Source: a virus. Taken from it: a stretch of 64,000 nt of DNA. Positions within the stretch are counted from its first letter, which is position 1. The number at the start of each line of letters is the position of its first letter. Location: the IMG/VR virus record IMGVR_UViG_3300025778_000010, positions 44,357-108,356 of that record. One strand, 5' to 3'. Of the stretch, positions 45,635 through 54,974 are shown piece by piece. A program made the translations under genes and the position numbers. The notes beneath the pieces are model-generated. The model worked only from the letters and a program-made list of their open reading frames with translations, made no database searches and was not told the origin of the DNA.

Positions 45635-45914
45635 TTTGTACCATTCTTAAAAGTTCTTGACGTTCTTTTTCTTTTTCTTCTCCTACGCATTTATCACAAA
45701 TATTTGTAGTATTGTATCTACTTAAAACAACATTGCAATTTTTATTTTTACAAATTCTTTTTGCTCCTGCAAGCCTAGCTTTTTTTTCGTAATATGCTTG
45801 TTTTAATTTTTCATTTGTTGCGATTCTACAACACTCATCAGAACAATATTTTTGATTATGTGTTTTAGGAGTAAAATTTATACCGCTTGTACATTTTTTA
45901 TAAGCACATTTCAT
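45612..45914 (-). CDS. zinc-finger protein
   Basis: 100 residues. Cys pairs: CAYKKC at residue 3, CSDEC near residue 24, CKNKNC, CDKC: two zinc sites in a Lys-rich, probably nucleic-acid-binding protein. Between RuvC and the Cas4-like nuclease. Confidence 0.75.
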   Translation of the reverse strand: MKCAYKKCTSGINFTPKTHNQKYCSDECCRIATNEKLKQAYYEKKARLAGAKRICKNKNCNVVLSRYNTTNICDKCVGEEKEKERQELLRMVQSVSGKIS

Positions 45915-46699
45915 TTTTCAAGTACCAAAGGTTCAATATAAACATCGCCTTCTTCTGCTTTCATATCTTTCCAACACACTGTTTTTACAGGACAACCTTT
46001 ACATGCCCACTGCGATTTTGTAAAAGTCCTCTCTGGCAAAGTACCTGATTCATAAGCAGCATAAACTTTACGCATCCAATCCCAAACGTCATTAATAAGC
46101 TTTGTATTACGCTCATCCATATTAATTGGAATAATTAAAAAGCTGTTATCATTTTTGTTTTCATAAAAGAAAAATCCTTGATCTGCACCACGGATCTTCA
46201 TGTATGTTAAAAGCTGTACTTTATGATAAGGGAGACCTTGCATCTCTGCTTGTCTAATTGCAAATACTTCTTCTTTAGCAGACTTGATTTCTCCTACTAC
46301 TTCTTTTCCATTCCATTCAATAAATGTGTCTGCAAAGCCTCGAATTGGTGGATCATCATGGGTAACTTCTGTTTCATTTGCTCTGAAGACTGATGTTTTA
46401 GCAAGGACTTTCTGAATGCGTTCATGAACATACGTACCGTTATCCATATTAACGACACCCATAGCATCGGTTTCATTTTCAAACTCAGCACCAGTAAAAG
46501 CAATGAACCAATATCTAGGGCAGTTACCATTACCATAGCCAATACTACTAGGACTAAAAGTTTTCTTTTGAGTAAATTCATTTGGTCTCTTTCCAGCTAA
46601 AACAGCTTCTTCATACATATTTGCAAAAGCAATTGGATCAAATCCTTCTGGGTTAGACATTTTTTGAAATCTTAAGTTAGCTATTAAATCTCTTCCCAT
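45911..46699 (-). CDS. Cas4/RecB-like PD-(D/E)xK exonuclease
   Basis: 262 residues. NCPRYWFIAFTGAEF near the N-terminus (first Cys), GFADTFIEWNGKEVVGEIKSA with Asp, Glu-x-Lys, and CKGCPVKTVCWKD at the end give four cysteines for an Fe-S cluster. Acts in end resection/recombination. Adjacent to RuvC and RecA genes. Confidence 0.88.
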   Translation of the reverse strand: MGRDLIANLRFQKMSNPEGFDPIAFANMYEEAVLAGKRPNEFTQKKTFSPSSIGYGNGNCPRYWFIAFTGAEFENETDAMGVVNMDNGTYVHERIQKVLAKTSVFRANETEVTHDDPPIRGFADTFIEWNGKEVVGEIKSAKEEVFAIRQAEMQGLPYHKVQLLTYMKIRGADQGFFFYENKNDNSFLIIPINMDERNTKLINDVWDWMRKVYAAYESGTLPERTFTKSQWACKGCPVKTVCWKDMKAEEGDVYIEPLVLEK

Positions 46700-47026
46700 T
46701 TATGCCCCATATCTTGCTGAATACTTTAACGCATCCACCAATCTGTTAATTGCTTCTTCTGCTGTGTAATATACATTTTTCTTTTTGCTATTCTCCCCAC
46801 CTTTTTCAAAGGTTGTGTAATAGCGTGACATTACTGCAAACTTAGCAGACAAAGCTTGCATCTTTACAATAAGGTCTGGAGCTTTAGATGACGGAACATC
46901 GGGCTTAGCAATAAGCTTAATGATTAGATCTAGGGCATAGTCAAGATCAGCATCATTCATATAAGCTTTAATATCATTAAACTCTGTTAGCTCACTGATT
47001 AATTCAATTACTGGTTTATCTGTCAT
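46700..47026 (-). CDS. helical replication-region protein
   Basis: 108 residues, helical (LIIKLIAKPDVPSSKAPDLIVKMQAL) with two aromatic helices near the end. Lies 1 nt before the Cas4-like gene; probably functions with it. Unrecognised. Confidence 0.65.
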   Translation of the reverse strand: MTDKPVIELISELTEFNDIKAYMNDADLDYALDLIIKLIAKPDVPSSKAPDLIVKMQALSAKFAVMSRYYTTFEKGGENSKKKNVYYTAEEAINRLVDALKYSARYGA

Positions 47027-47029
47027 TTA

Positions 47030-47497
47030 TTACCTTAGATTCTGTTCAATAAAAATCTCTAATTGCTCTGGCTTAATTTGTGGATTAAAGTTTAAAACAG
47101 AACCATCTTTTAAAATCAAAAATTTTTCAAAATTCCATTCTATATCAGCATTATTCTTTGAAACAGATTTTAAGTATTTATAGATTGGATGAGCATTTTC
47201 ACCATTAACTTCAATTTTAGAAGCAAGATCAAAAGTAATATTATAGTTCAAATTGCAAAAACTCTTAATATCTTCATCACTGCCTGGCTCTTGTTCATTA
47301 AACTGATTACATGGAAAACCTATAACCTCAAATCCCTGACTATTAAACTTTTTGTAAAGACTTTCTAGTCCAGCATATTGCGGAGTAAAACCACAATAAC
47401 TTGCTACGTTTACAATTAATAAAACTTTGTTTTTAAAATCAGACAAAGAGATTTCTTTGCCAGAGTTACTTAAATAACTATAATCATAAATATCCAT
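47030..47497 (-). CDS. glutathione peroxidase-like thiol peroxidase
   Basis: 155 residues. NVASYCGFTPQY (Cys35, replacing selenocysteine), FPCNQFNEQEPGS (resolving Cys and Gln), WNFEKFLI (Trp) are the catalytic tetrad surroundings. Reduces peroxides, usually with thioredoxin in Cys forms. Unusual in a replication block; probably counters oxidative stress. Confidence 0.92.
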   Translation of the reverse strand: MDIYDYSYLSNSGKEISLSDFKNKVLLIVNVASYCGFTPQYAGLESLYKKFNSQGFEVIGFPCNQFNEQEPGSDEDIKSFCNLNYNITFDLASKIEVNGENAHPIYKYLKSVSKNNADIEWNFEKFLILKDGSVLNFNPQIKPEQLEIFIEQNLR

Positions 47498-47680
47498 TTA
47501 TTCTAACTCCAGCACCTTAATGCAAAAAACACAAGGATCTCCGCCATCATCAAACTCTTGCATTTGCTCATCATTAAGCGGTGGGCCTTCATGAGTATCG
47601 CAGAACACATCACTAATCCAGCCCTGTTGGTAACCGTATTGCATCCATTCATTAAAATCTAAGTTCTTATATTTGCTCAT
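47498..47680 (-). CDS. small Cys-containing protein
   Basis: 60 residues (MSKYKNLDFNEWMQYGYQQG); DVFCDTHEGPP and PCVFC give Cys/His metal site. Found next to other metal-binding minis. Confidence 0.6.
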   Translation of the reverse strand: MSKYKNLDFNEWMQYGYQQGWISDVFCDTHEGPPLNDEQMQEFDDGGDPCVFCIKVLELE

Positions 47681-47981
47681 TATGTGTCTCCCAACACTCT
47701 ACTAATTGCTCTAATAACGCCCATTCGATAACAGCCAATCTAGTTTTTTGACCCTCTCCTCCAAGGATAAGCTTAAGAACTGGGTATTTATCCCTAGAGA
47801 CCTTAAACGTATCCGTGCAAATTTTAGCCCAAATTTCCTTACTAATTGAAATTGACTTTGCATACTCTTTATAGTCAACCACGAAATTATTCCAGATAGC
47901 ATCACCTTTTTGATAATCCCCACGCCCAGAATTTTTTTGTGCTTTAGCACCATCTCTTTTTACTTCTCCACGTTCTGACAT
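47667..47981 (-). CDS. small recombination-region protein
   Basis: 104 residues, basic N-terminus (RDGAKAQKNSGRGDYQKGD), then helix; ends in LAVIEWALLEQLVECWE. Possibly a DNA-binding or single-strand handling factor; unrecognised. Starts 1 nt after the 47981 gene. Confidence 0.65.
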   Translation of the reverse strand: MSERGEVKRDGAKAQKNSGRGDYQKGDAIWNNFVVDYKEYAKSISISKEIWAKICTDTFKVSRDKYPVLKLILGGEGQKTRLAVIEWALLEQLVECWETHNEQI

Positions 47982-48175
47982 TAAAGCTTAATCTCCGATT
48001 CATGATTTTTGCTACAATACCATACGACTGTATTTGTAACAACATCATACTTGGCTTCTAATACTATCTCCATACATTCGTCATTTTGACAAGTAAATGT
48101 TCCAGACATATTTTCAAGATCTGCAAGAATTCTTTTTCTTTTATGGCGATTTAAAAAATCATCAAGACTTGTCAT
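47981..48175 (-). CDS. zinc-ribbon mini protein
   Basis: 64 residues: TCQNDEC near residue 28, WYCSKNH near 53. Basic N-terminus. Overlaps recA stop region by 14 nt. Confidence 0.65.
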   Translation of the reverse strand: MTSLDDFLNRHKRKRILADLENMSGTFTCQNDECMEIVLEAKYDVVTNTVVWYCSKNHESEIKL

Positions 48176-49166
48176 AAATCTCCTGCTTAATTTTATTTGC
48201 TACATCTAAATTGTCACGCAAATATTCAACAGCTTTAGCACGACCTTGTAATCTTTCTTCATTTACTGTATACCAAGCTCCGCCTTTTTGAACAATACCC
48301 ATCATCTCCGCTGTATCTAGGATTTCTCCTATTGTATCAACTCCGATTTTATCCCCTTGGAAGTAAAAATCATATTGACCGCTGAGGCCCATTGGTCCAG
48401 TTTTATTGTAGTCAACGATCCAGTTAACGGGCCTGCCAACTTTTTGTTCAATGATCTTGTCACCAACTTGGACTCCAGACTTAATAGCATTTGCATCGGC
48501 TTCGGATGCCCAAAGCTTGATGACGGTGCTGGAGAAAAACTTAACTGCCATGCCCCCTGTCGGGATATGCGACGCATGCATAGAACCAAATTGGTTTCTC
48601 TGCTGAGAAATAAGAACGAGTAGCGTATTTTTGTTAGCGTAGTTAAGCATTTTGACTGCATGTGTCATGTCCTTTGCTTCTGCACCAATCTGTTTGGTGT
48701 CTTCTAGTTTCTTAAGGTCAGAGCTGTCTTTTTCAAAATAGATAGCGGGTAGTAGTGCTGAGATAGAATCTACAACAATAATATCTACTCCCGCTTCCAT
48801 TAATTGTTGTGCAACGTCCACCATATCATTAATTGATTTAGCTGGTGAATAGATAAGTGATTCTGAGTCAACACCTAAGCGAGCAGCCCACGCTGGATCA
48901 TATGAAGCTTCTGCATCAATCCATGCACATGTCTTGCCTTCTTTTTGTGCTTGACCAATCATTTGTAAGCAAAAAGACGATTTACCAGCAGACTTATTTC
49001 CCCAAATAAGAACTTGACGACCAAACCCCAAACCACCCTTAAGGCCCATTGTTAAACCAATGCTAGGAGTCTTTTGTTTTTCTACGTTTACTGTTGTTGC
49101 TAATTGCAGCCTTGCTCTTGTTTTTGGGTCTAGCTTCGCTAGAATTTCTTCTGTTACCATCGTCAT
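48162..49166 (-). CDS. recA: RecA-like recombinase
   Basis: 334 residues. Walker A WGNKSAGKSS (56-64), Walker B VDIIVVDSISALLP, then SQQRNQFG (loop L1/L2 surroundings) and TGGMAVKFFSS; the end resembles the short C-terminal part of UvsX/RecA. Strand exchange for recombination-dependent replication. Lies in a block with RuvC-like, Cas4-like and SSB genes. Confidence 0.93.
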   Translation of the reverse strand: MTMVTEEILAKLDPKTRARLQLATTVNVEKQKTPSIGLTMGLKGGLGFGRQVLIWGNKSAGKSSFCLQMIGQAQKEGKTCAWIDAEASYDPAWAARLGVDSESLIYSPAKSINDMVDVAQQLMEAGVDIIVVDSISALLPAIYFEKDSSDLKKLEDTKQIGAEAKDMTHAVKMLNYANKNTLLVLISQQRNQFGSMHASHIPTGGMAVKFFSSTVIKLWASEADANAIKSGVQVGDKIIEQKVGRPVNWIVDYNKTGPMGLSGQYDFYFQGDKIGVDTIGEILDTAEMMGIVQKGGAWYTVNEERLQGRAKAVEYLRDNLDVANKIKQEIYDKS

Positions 49167-49323
49167 GCAAACTCTTTTCTAATTCAATAGCAAGTTCTTG
49201 TATAAAAAGAACTTTACTTTCAGATAACTCATCAATAATTTTGTAGACTGATTTTTTATCTTCTATTCTAATCACAAGAAGATATTCATTTTCTGTTCCT
49301 GCCAGTATGTACGCTTGGGACAT
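49063..49323 (-). CDS. small protein overlapping recA
   Basis: 86 residues. Overlaps the recA start by 104 nt in another frame, making the Lys/Arg/Ser-rich C-terminus (residues 53-86) share DNA with recA. The N-terminal 50 residues (YILAGTENEYLLVIRIEDKKS) look like a real alpha/beta domain. No good ribosome binding site; a -10-like GGTATAATAG lies 10 nt upstream. Confidence 0.55.
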   Translation of the reverse strand: MSQAYILAGTENEYLLVIRIEDKKSVYKIIDELSESKVLFIQELAIELEKSLHDDGNRRNSSEARPKNKSKAAISNNSKRRKTKDS

Positions 49324-49344
49324 AATATATCTATTATACCTTGT

Positions 49345-49611
49345 TTAAGCGTTTTCTGCTGGAGTTTCAGTTGCTGGAAGGTCTACCAATGCAAAAACAA
49401 GAACATTCTTCTCATCATCATGCTGAATTTGGATTGTCTTTCCAGAATAATTCTTGAGAACGTCTGCTACTGGAATCTCAGTAGTGCCGATCTGGTTAAG
49501 AATTGATGCACAAATCTGCTCAAGAGTAATCTGAACGTTTGTTAACTCTTCATTTACTGTTGCAGCTGGTGTGCCTTCTGGTGCTGTACCTGTTACTTCT
49601 ACATCTGCCAT
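49345..49611 (-). CDS. small acidic helical protein
   Basis: 88 residues: acidic Ala/Glu/Pro ends, helix plus beta core (VQITLEQICASILNQI, GKTIQIQHDDEKNV). Directly upstream of recA and downstream of the polymerase. Unrecognised. Confidence 0.65.
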   Translation of the reverse strand: MADVEVTGTAPEGTPAATVNEELTNVQITLEQICASILNQIGTTEIPVADVLKNYSGKTIQIQHDDEKNVLVFALVDLPATETPAENA

Positions 49612-49612
49612 A

Positions 49613-52600
49613 TTAAATCACCTCCTTAACATATAGGGTTCCGTCGTCCATTCTCGCAATTGCTGGATCACAAACAGTTCCTGGTTTCATTTTACCAAGT
49701 GCTGTTGTGTACATTTTTGGGAATGCAATGACTCTTTCTAAATTCTTATCAGAATCAGAAAGAATAATGTGTGCCATCATCTTGTTGGCTTTTGTTTTAT
49801 AATGTGTAAAATCTAACACTAATCTTTTGCCACTATCTATCTTTAACTTATCTTTGTAAAGCCATGTAACAAATGGGTCATCTAACTTTTCAACCACTTC
49901 GTTAATTGTAACATACTTATGAATTCTATTGTCACCAACTAAAAAGAAATACATCATTCCTGTTTCAATTTCTGTATTTTCGGCATGGAATATACCAATA
50001 GACCCAGTATCATCTACAAGCTCTACACGGCTCCAACCTTGACCTTTTTTGATTGATTTAACCATAGCAAGCAATACGTAGCAACCTTCTTCTAAAAATT
50101 CTTCAAGCGGATTAACTTGAGATTTAATTGCGGGACTTAATTTACCTGTATCAAATTTTGGTATACCAAGATATTCGTAAAGATTTTCATTTTCATTTCC
50201 CTTGCGTTTGTTATCTGGAAATGCAGCAGCACCAATTGTGTTAAGGGAGTCAACAGCACGAGAATTAATACCGCTGCCTTTTTCCATAGCGTGAGAGAGG
50301 AAAGATTTATAGTCAGCATAAGGTCTTGCACCGATAATTTTGCTACCAATACCATCTGAAATATATTTAATATTAGATAAACCAAATCTTAATGCGTTTC
50401 CTTGTATGCTGAAGTCAAGGCTAGATTCATTAACATGAGGTAGCAATACTTTGATTCCCAATCGCTTAGCTTCAAGCAAATAGTCAGTACGTGCATCTTT
50501 ATCTTTTTCATTTTTAAGAATGGCAAACATAAATTCAATAGGGTAATAATGCTTAAGCCAAGCAGTATAATAACTGAGCATAGAATAAGCAATTGCGTGA
50601 GAACGGTTGAACGAATATCCCGCATGAGCTTCAAAGTCATGCCATAACTTTGTGGCATCCTCAACAGTAATATGTTGTGAAGCACCCGTGATAAATTGGT
50701 CTTTATACGCATCAAACTCACTCGCATCCTTTTTCTTTCCGATAATCTTTCTAACCTTATCAGCATCAGCCCATGACATCCCGCCCAAATACACACAAGC
50801 CTGCATAACCTGCTCTTGATAAATAATTACACCATAGGTACGCTTTGTAAACTCCTGCATAATTGGATGTGCATACGTAATCATTTCATCGCCACGCTTA
50901 CGCTTAATATACGAAGCACCTACAGTATTCATTGCACCTGGACGAACAAGAGCGTTAGATGCTGCAAGGTCTTCAAATGTACTGACACCCATCTTCATAA
51001 GTAGATTTGTGTATGGTGTTGCTTCTGCTTGGAATACACCCTTTGTAAAACCGCTTGATAAATCAGCAAATACATTCTTATCATCTAGCGGTATGTCTTT
51101 TAAAATTATATCTTTTTTCTTGTTTGTCTTAATAATATTAACTGCATCATCAATAACAGAAAGTGTTTTAAGACCAAGTACGTCAAGCTTAATTAGTCCC
51201 AGGTCAGCAGTCTGCTCCATATCATAAGCAACTACAGGTATACGTCCAGATACAGAGTCGTCTGGATCTTTGCGAGTTTCAATAGGGACATACTTGCTGA
51301 TATCATCTTTTGCAACTACAACTCCAGCTGCATGCATACCATTTCCACGAATTTTACCACGTAGCATAGAGGCATACTTAGTTACCTCTGGATATTTTGC
51401 TCTAAACTCTGATGTGCTTTGAGATGACTCATATTCCTCAAATGTTTCAACACCTTTTAGGGCTTTATTAACTTCTCCTAGCGGTATTAAAAATGCACGA
51501 GCAACGTCACGAATTACGCCCTTATCTTTAAAATATGTATATGTAGAAATAGAGGCAACATGCTTAAACTTTTTACGCAAATATTCTTTTACTTCTCCAC
51601 GACGACGGTCCATGAAGTCCGTATCAATATCTGGGAAGTCATTACGCTCTGGATTAATAAAGCGAAAAAACAATAGGTCAAATTTAATTGGGTCTACATC
51701 AGTAATACCCATTAAATAACATACTAGAGATCCAGCAGCGGATCCTCGTCCTGGTCCAACCATGATTTTGTTATCTTTTGCCCAGCCCACCATATCGCCA
51801 ACAATAAGGAAGTAACTAGCAAAGTTTTTGTCAGCAATGACTTGAAGCTCCTCTTGGAGTCTTTCTCTGTATGTCTCATTGTCCAAATCCTTTTCTATTA
51901 GAGACTTTTCACACATTTCTTTTAATGTTTTTAAAGCATTCTTTTTTGGTACAGGAAGTAAGTCTAGATTCTCATGAAAATCATAAGCTTCAATCTTACC
52001 CGCAATCTCTACCGATGATTCATAGATGTCTTTTCTTTCAAAGCCCGCCTTGATAAAATCCACTTCAATTTCAGAACGGGATTGAATATAAACGTTAATA
52101 TCAGCGAAACTAATAGGGCGGTCGGGATAAATATGATCAAAGCGATCAAGAGTATTAGATCGTTGACGACCGCTTGCATAATCGGCATCTTTATTTTGCG
52201 TAGGCTTGGTTGAGAGGATGAGGAGTAATTCTTCCAAATCCCTCTCCTCTTTCTTTGCAAAATGACAATCTCCTGTAGCAACTGGCTTCACCTCAAATTC
52301 ATCTGCCAGAGCAAGGAGGGCAGTATTTAAACTTTCAGGATTGTGTGCTTGAACTTCAATGTAAAAATCTTTTTTAAAACGATCTTTAAACGTTTTTACA
52401 TACTCTCTTGCTTTATCATTATCTCCACGCTCAATTGCCTTAGAAATAAGACCGTTCATACAGCCTGATACTACAATTATACCGTCACCAAACTCAAATA
52501 AAGCCTCCATGTCAATACGTGGCTTATTGTAATATCCCTCAGTCCATGCAATTTGAGAAAGCTTTTGTAAATTCTTTAATCCCTCATCATTTTTAGCAAG

Positions 52601-52888
52601 AAGGATAATGTGATTATACAAGGAAGTATTGTCATCTCTTTTGGCTACCGCTCTTTTATCAAAACGATCTGTTGCTGAGATATAAGCTTCAAGACCGAGT
52701 ATAGGCTTCATGCCTAATTCTTTGGCAGCGATTTGCATATCTCTGTGAGATGACAAAGTTCCATGGTCTGTAATAGCTAAACTAGTCTGACCTTGTTGTT
52801 TTGCAGCCTCAAGTAATTCATGAGGAGTATTAAGTCCGTCCATAAGGGAGTAATGGCTGTGGACATGCAGATGTACAAAGTCAGACAT
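49613..52888 (-). CDS. dnaE: DNA polymerase III alpha subunit (DnaE type)
   Basis: 1091 residues. PHP domain at the N-terminus (HLHVHSHYSLMDGL, DHGTLS). Family C catalytic sites: VGPGRGSAAGSLV (377-389) and PDIDTDF (419-425), then a thumb/finger region with GNGMHAAGVVVA, KLDVLGLKTLSVI. C-terminal region is an OB-like module (VELVDDTGSIGIFHAE). It is a replicative polymerase coded by the phage; no phage beta clamp or exonuclease subunit is seen in the window, so the host may supply it. Start next to SSB gene. Confidence 0.95.
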   Translation of the reverse strand: MSDFVHLHVHSHYSLMDGLNTPHELLEAAKQQGQTSLAITDHGTLSSHRDMQIAAKELGMKPILGLEAYISATDRFDKRAVAKRDDNTSLYNHIILLAKNDEGLKNLQKLSQIAWTEGYYNKPRIDMEALFEFGDGIIVVSGCMNGLISKAIERGDNDKAREYVKTFKDRFKKDFYIEVQAHNPESLNTALLALADEFEVKPVATGDCHFAKKEERDLEELLLILSTKPTQNKDADYASGRQRSNTLDRFDHIYPDRPISFADINVYIQSRSEIEVDFIKAGFERKDIYESSVEIAGKIEAYDFHENLDLLPVPKKNALKTLKEMCEKSLIEKDLDNETYRERLQEELQVIADKNFASYFLIVGDMVGWAKDNKIMVGPGRGSAAGSLVCYLMGITDVDPIKFDLLFFRFINPERNDFPDIDTDFMDRRRGEVKEYLRKKFKHVASISTYTYFKDKGVIRDVARAFLIPLGEVNKALKGVETFEEYESSQSTSEFRAKYPEVTKYASMLRGKIRGNGMHAAGVVVAKDDISKYVPIETRKDPDDSVSGRIPVVAYDMEQTADLGLIKLDVLGLKTLSVIDDAVNIIKTNKKKDIILKDIPLDDKNVFADLSSGFTKGVFQAEATPYTNLLMKMGVSTFEDLAASNALVRPGAMNTVGASYIKRKRGDEMITYAHPIMQEFTKRTYGVIIYQEQVMQACVYLGGMSWADADKVRKIIGKKKDASEFDAYKDQFITGASQHITVEDATKLWHDFEAHAGYSFNRSHAIAYSMLSYYTAWLKHYYPIEFMFAILKNEKDKDARTDYLLEAKRLGIKVLLPHVNESSLDFSIQGNALRFGLSNIKYISDGIGSKIIGARPYADYKSFLSHAMEKGSGINSRAVDSLNTIGAAAFPDNKRKGNENENLYEYLGIPKFDTGKLSPAIKSQVNPLEEFLEEGCYVLLAMVKSIKKGQGWSRVELVDDTGSIGIFHAENTEIETGMMYFFLVGDNRIHKYVTINEVVEKLDDPFVTWLYKDKLKIDSGKRLVLDFTHYKTKANKMMAHIILSDSDKNLERVIAFPKMYTTALGKMKPGTVCDPAIARMDDGTLYVKEVI

Positions 52889-52913
52889 GTTTATCTTTTC
52901 TATTAGTTGTTAA

Positions 52914-53594
52914 TTACCACTCAACGGCGGAGGAAGATGCCATTGCTGGCTCTGAAGATGAATCAGAAGTAATTCCAAAATAGAATCCTTCTTGATCTGC
53001 ATAAGGTACATCACGAACTGCTGTCTTTTCAAGATCAAACAGCTCATGCTTATCTAAATCAATTGGTCCAACATCTGCGGTTGGCAAAGGAATAATTGAA
53101 TAGTTTGTATCAGTTGCAGTACCTGTACGCTTTAACTTCCAGTTAAGATTTGAGATGCTTCCAGTCTCTCCTGCATAATTAATAATTTCAGGTGTTGCAG
53201 ACTTTGGGCCAGCACCCTGAGAGAAGATTGCAACATAAGGTTCCTCTTGACCATCATCAACAAGAACGTTTGCATAAAAACGTGAGCGACCCTTCCAACC
53301 AGCTTTTGGATCACGACGATGTTGTTCGCAGCCAAAGCAACGTCCTTGATCTTCAATTGTGCAAAGTGCTTTACGCTTATAATCTTTTGGATTTGTATGT
53401 TCAACTGCAATAAATGCTAGTCCTGCTTTTTCAACATAATTCTTTGAGTCTGCATCTAGTTCTTGCATGAAACGAATTTTTAAAGATTGACCATCTTTGA
53501 GTGATAGCCATCTACCCTTTTGTGTTTCACCACTATGTGATGACTTTGATTCCATTTGCTCTGTTAAAGCATTTAAACCTTTAACGATTCCCAT
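52914..53594 (-). CDS. single-stranded DNA-binding protein (gp32-like)
   Basis: 226 residues. Zinc site CTIEDQGRCFGCEQH at 78-92 and the OB-fold core (RWLSLKDGQSLKIRFM start, YFGITSDSS end), acidic/Ser-rich tail ending W, in the style of phage gp32-like SSBs. Promoter TAGACA-18-TATACT upstream. Confidence 0.8.
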   Translation of the reverse strand: MGIVKGLNALTEQMESKSSHSGETQKGRWLSLKDGQSLKIRFMQELDADSKNYVEKAGLAFIAVEHTNPKDYKRKALCTIEDQGRCFGCEQHRRDPKAGWKGRSRFYANVLVDDGQEEPYVAIFSQGAGPKSATPEIINYAGETGSISNLNWKLKRTGTATDTNYSIIPLPTADVGPIDLDKHELFDLEKTAVRDVPYADQEGFYFGITSDSSSEPAMASSSAVEW

Positions 53595-53640
53595 ATTTAT
53601 TTCTCCTTGTGTAAGGGGCTATATCATGCCCTGTAACTTT

Positions 53641-53670
53641 AGTATACCACGTGGGTATGACTTTTGTCTA
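53641..53670 (-). promoter_or_regulatory. promoter of the SSB-polymerase-recA unit
   Basis: TAGACA (53665-53670 read on minus), 18-nt spacer, TATACT (53641-53646). The spacer contains a near-palindrome around CACGTG. Resembles the hairpin-overlapped promoter at 29368. Confidence 0.7.
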
Positions 53671-54633
53671 CTAGATATTTGCATATTCAAAATGCGGAAT
53701 AGCATTTTTTATGCATGTTTTTATTTCTTCATCTGTGAGATCGCCCACATCTTTTGCATCATGAGGATATACTTTGTCATGGTCATATCTTGCCCACAAT
53801 ACATTTTTATTCTTTAATTTAGTAGCAATTGTATTACCAAGCGACCTGCCTGCTGCATCATTATCAATCATTAATACAACTGTTGATGCATATTTATTTA
53901 AATTATGTATATTAATATCTGATATGCTACCGCCTAATGTAGCTACAGCATTTGGAAATCCCGCTTGCCACAAACGAATGGCATCAAAACTAGATTCAAC
54001 AATAATAATTGTGCCACCTTCACGCTTTGCTTTATGCAAATTAAACATTGTTTTATTGCGTGGAAGATTATGACTATTTTTAAACCTTTTTCCTTCTATA
54101 GATCTGCCAATAATTCCTACTGGAATTCCGTCTGGTGAATGAAGAGGAACTGTTACCATGCCCTGTTTATATGAAAATCCAAGTTTAAAGTGTTCCATAG
54201 CTTCTTCGGTAATTTTGCGGGATAAAAAGTATTTTTTTCCATCTGTCATATATTGCATAAGATTGTTATGTAAAGTGTCAATCTCGCCTTGACTATACTC
54301 TACAAACTCTGGTTTATCATCAAGCAATTCTTTTAATTCTTCTTCTAGAACCTCTGCTGAAGTTAACTTATTAGCAGATATAAATCTAAGGGCTTCGTAA
54401 TCATTTCTTTCAGTTAATTTTTTAACTAAATCTAAAATTGTACCTGCAGCATTACACATTTGATTATAACAAATGTAAAGTCCTTTTGAATGGCTTACTG
54501 CAAATGCTGGCGAATCTGTATTGTGATGAAATGGACAAAGACACATAAAATCTGTACCCGCCAAATAAATAATTTCAATACCGCAAGCATGCAAAATAGA
54601 GCGGAGATCCGCTTTAGTGTATGCTTCTGTCAT
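53671..54633 (-). CDS. DnaG-like primase
   Basis: 320 residues, shorter than host DnaG. Zinc domain: CLCPFHHNTDSPAF, CYNQMCNAAG. TOPRIM: IIIVESSFDAIRLWQ (Glu), VLMIDNDAAGRSLG (Asp-x-Asp), and GGSISDINIHNL. The middle RNA-polymerase domain is abbreviated. Primes lagging-strand synthesis with DnaB. Confidence 0.9.
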   Translation of the reverse strand: MTEAYTKADLRSILHACGIEIIYLAGTDFMCLCPFHHNTDSPAFAVSHSKGLYICYNQMCNAAGTILDLVKKLTERNDYEALRFISANKLTSAEVLEEELKELLDDKPEFVEYSQGEIDTLHNNLMQYMTDGKKYFLSRKITEEAMEHFKLGFSYKQGMVTVPLHSPDGIPVGIIGRSIEGKRFKNSHNLPRNKTMFNLHKAKREGGTIIIVESSFDAIRLWQAGFPNAVATLGGSISDINIHNLNKYASTVVLMIDNDAAGRSLGNTIATKLKNKNVLWARYDHDKVYPHDAKDVGDLTDEEIKTCIKNAIPHFEYANI

Positions 54634-54918
54634 TTATTTTCCTTTAGATATTAAACTCTGACCAGAGAACCCTTCGTACTTTAAAGCTTTGGCTTTACCT
54701 AAGTAAATGCCGTACATTACAAGATTGAAAGTGTAGTGATCTTTGCTTTCATTATATTTTACATTAAATTGTGGTTGCATGTCAAGTACAGGAACATAAC
54801 CTTTGTCTCGCATTTGCTGGACCAAAAGTCTTTCATAGTTCTCCCTTGAGCTTTGGAATTTAGAATCATCTTTAATGGTTCCATTCATCCAAAAGTCATG
54901 TATCTTGCGTGGGTACAT
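54634..54918 (-). CDS. small replication-region protein
   Basis: 94 residues from ATG 54918. MYPRKIHDFWMNG start; KYNESKDHYTFNLVMYGIYLG beta sheet and Gly end. Directly between helicase and primase genes; possibly replisome adaptor. Unrecognised. Confidence 0.65.
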   Translation of the reverse strand: MYPRKIHDFWMNGTIKDDSKFQSSRENYERLLVQQMRDKGYVPVLDMQPQFNVKYNESKDHYTFNLVMYGIYLGKAKALKYEGFSGQSLISKGK

Positions 54919-54974
54919 GATCACCAATCTTTCTTGATAATTAATTATATCAAGTTAATCAGTGATTACATAAA

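Noticed and set aside
45911-46699. CRISPR adaptation Cas4
   Set aside because: Only a single Cas4-like nuclease with no cas1/cas2 or array; sits with RuvC and RecA, so a recombination nuclease fits better.
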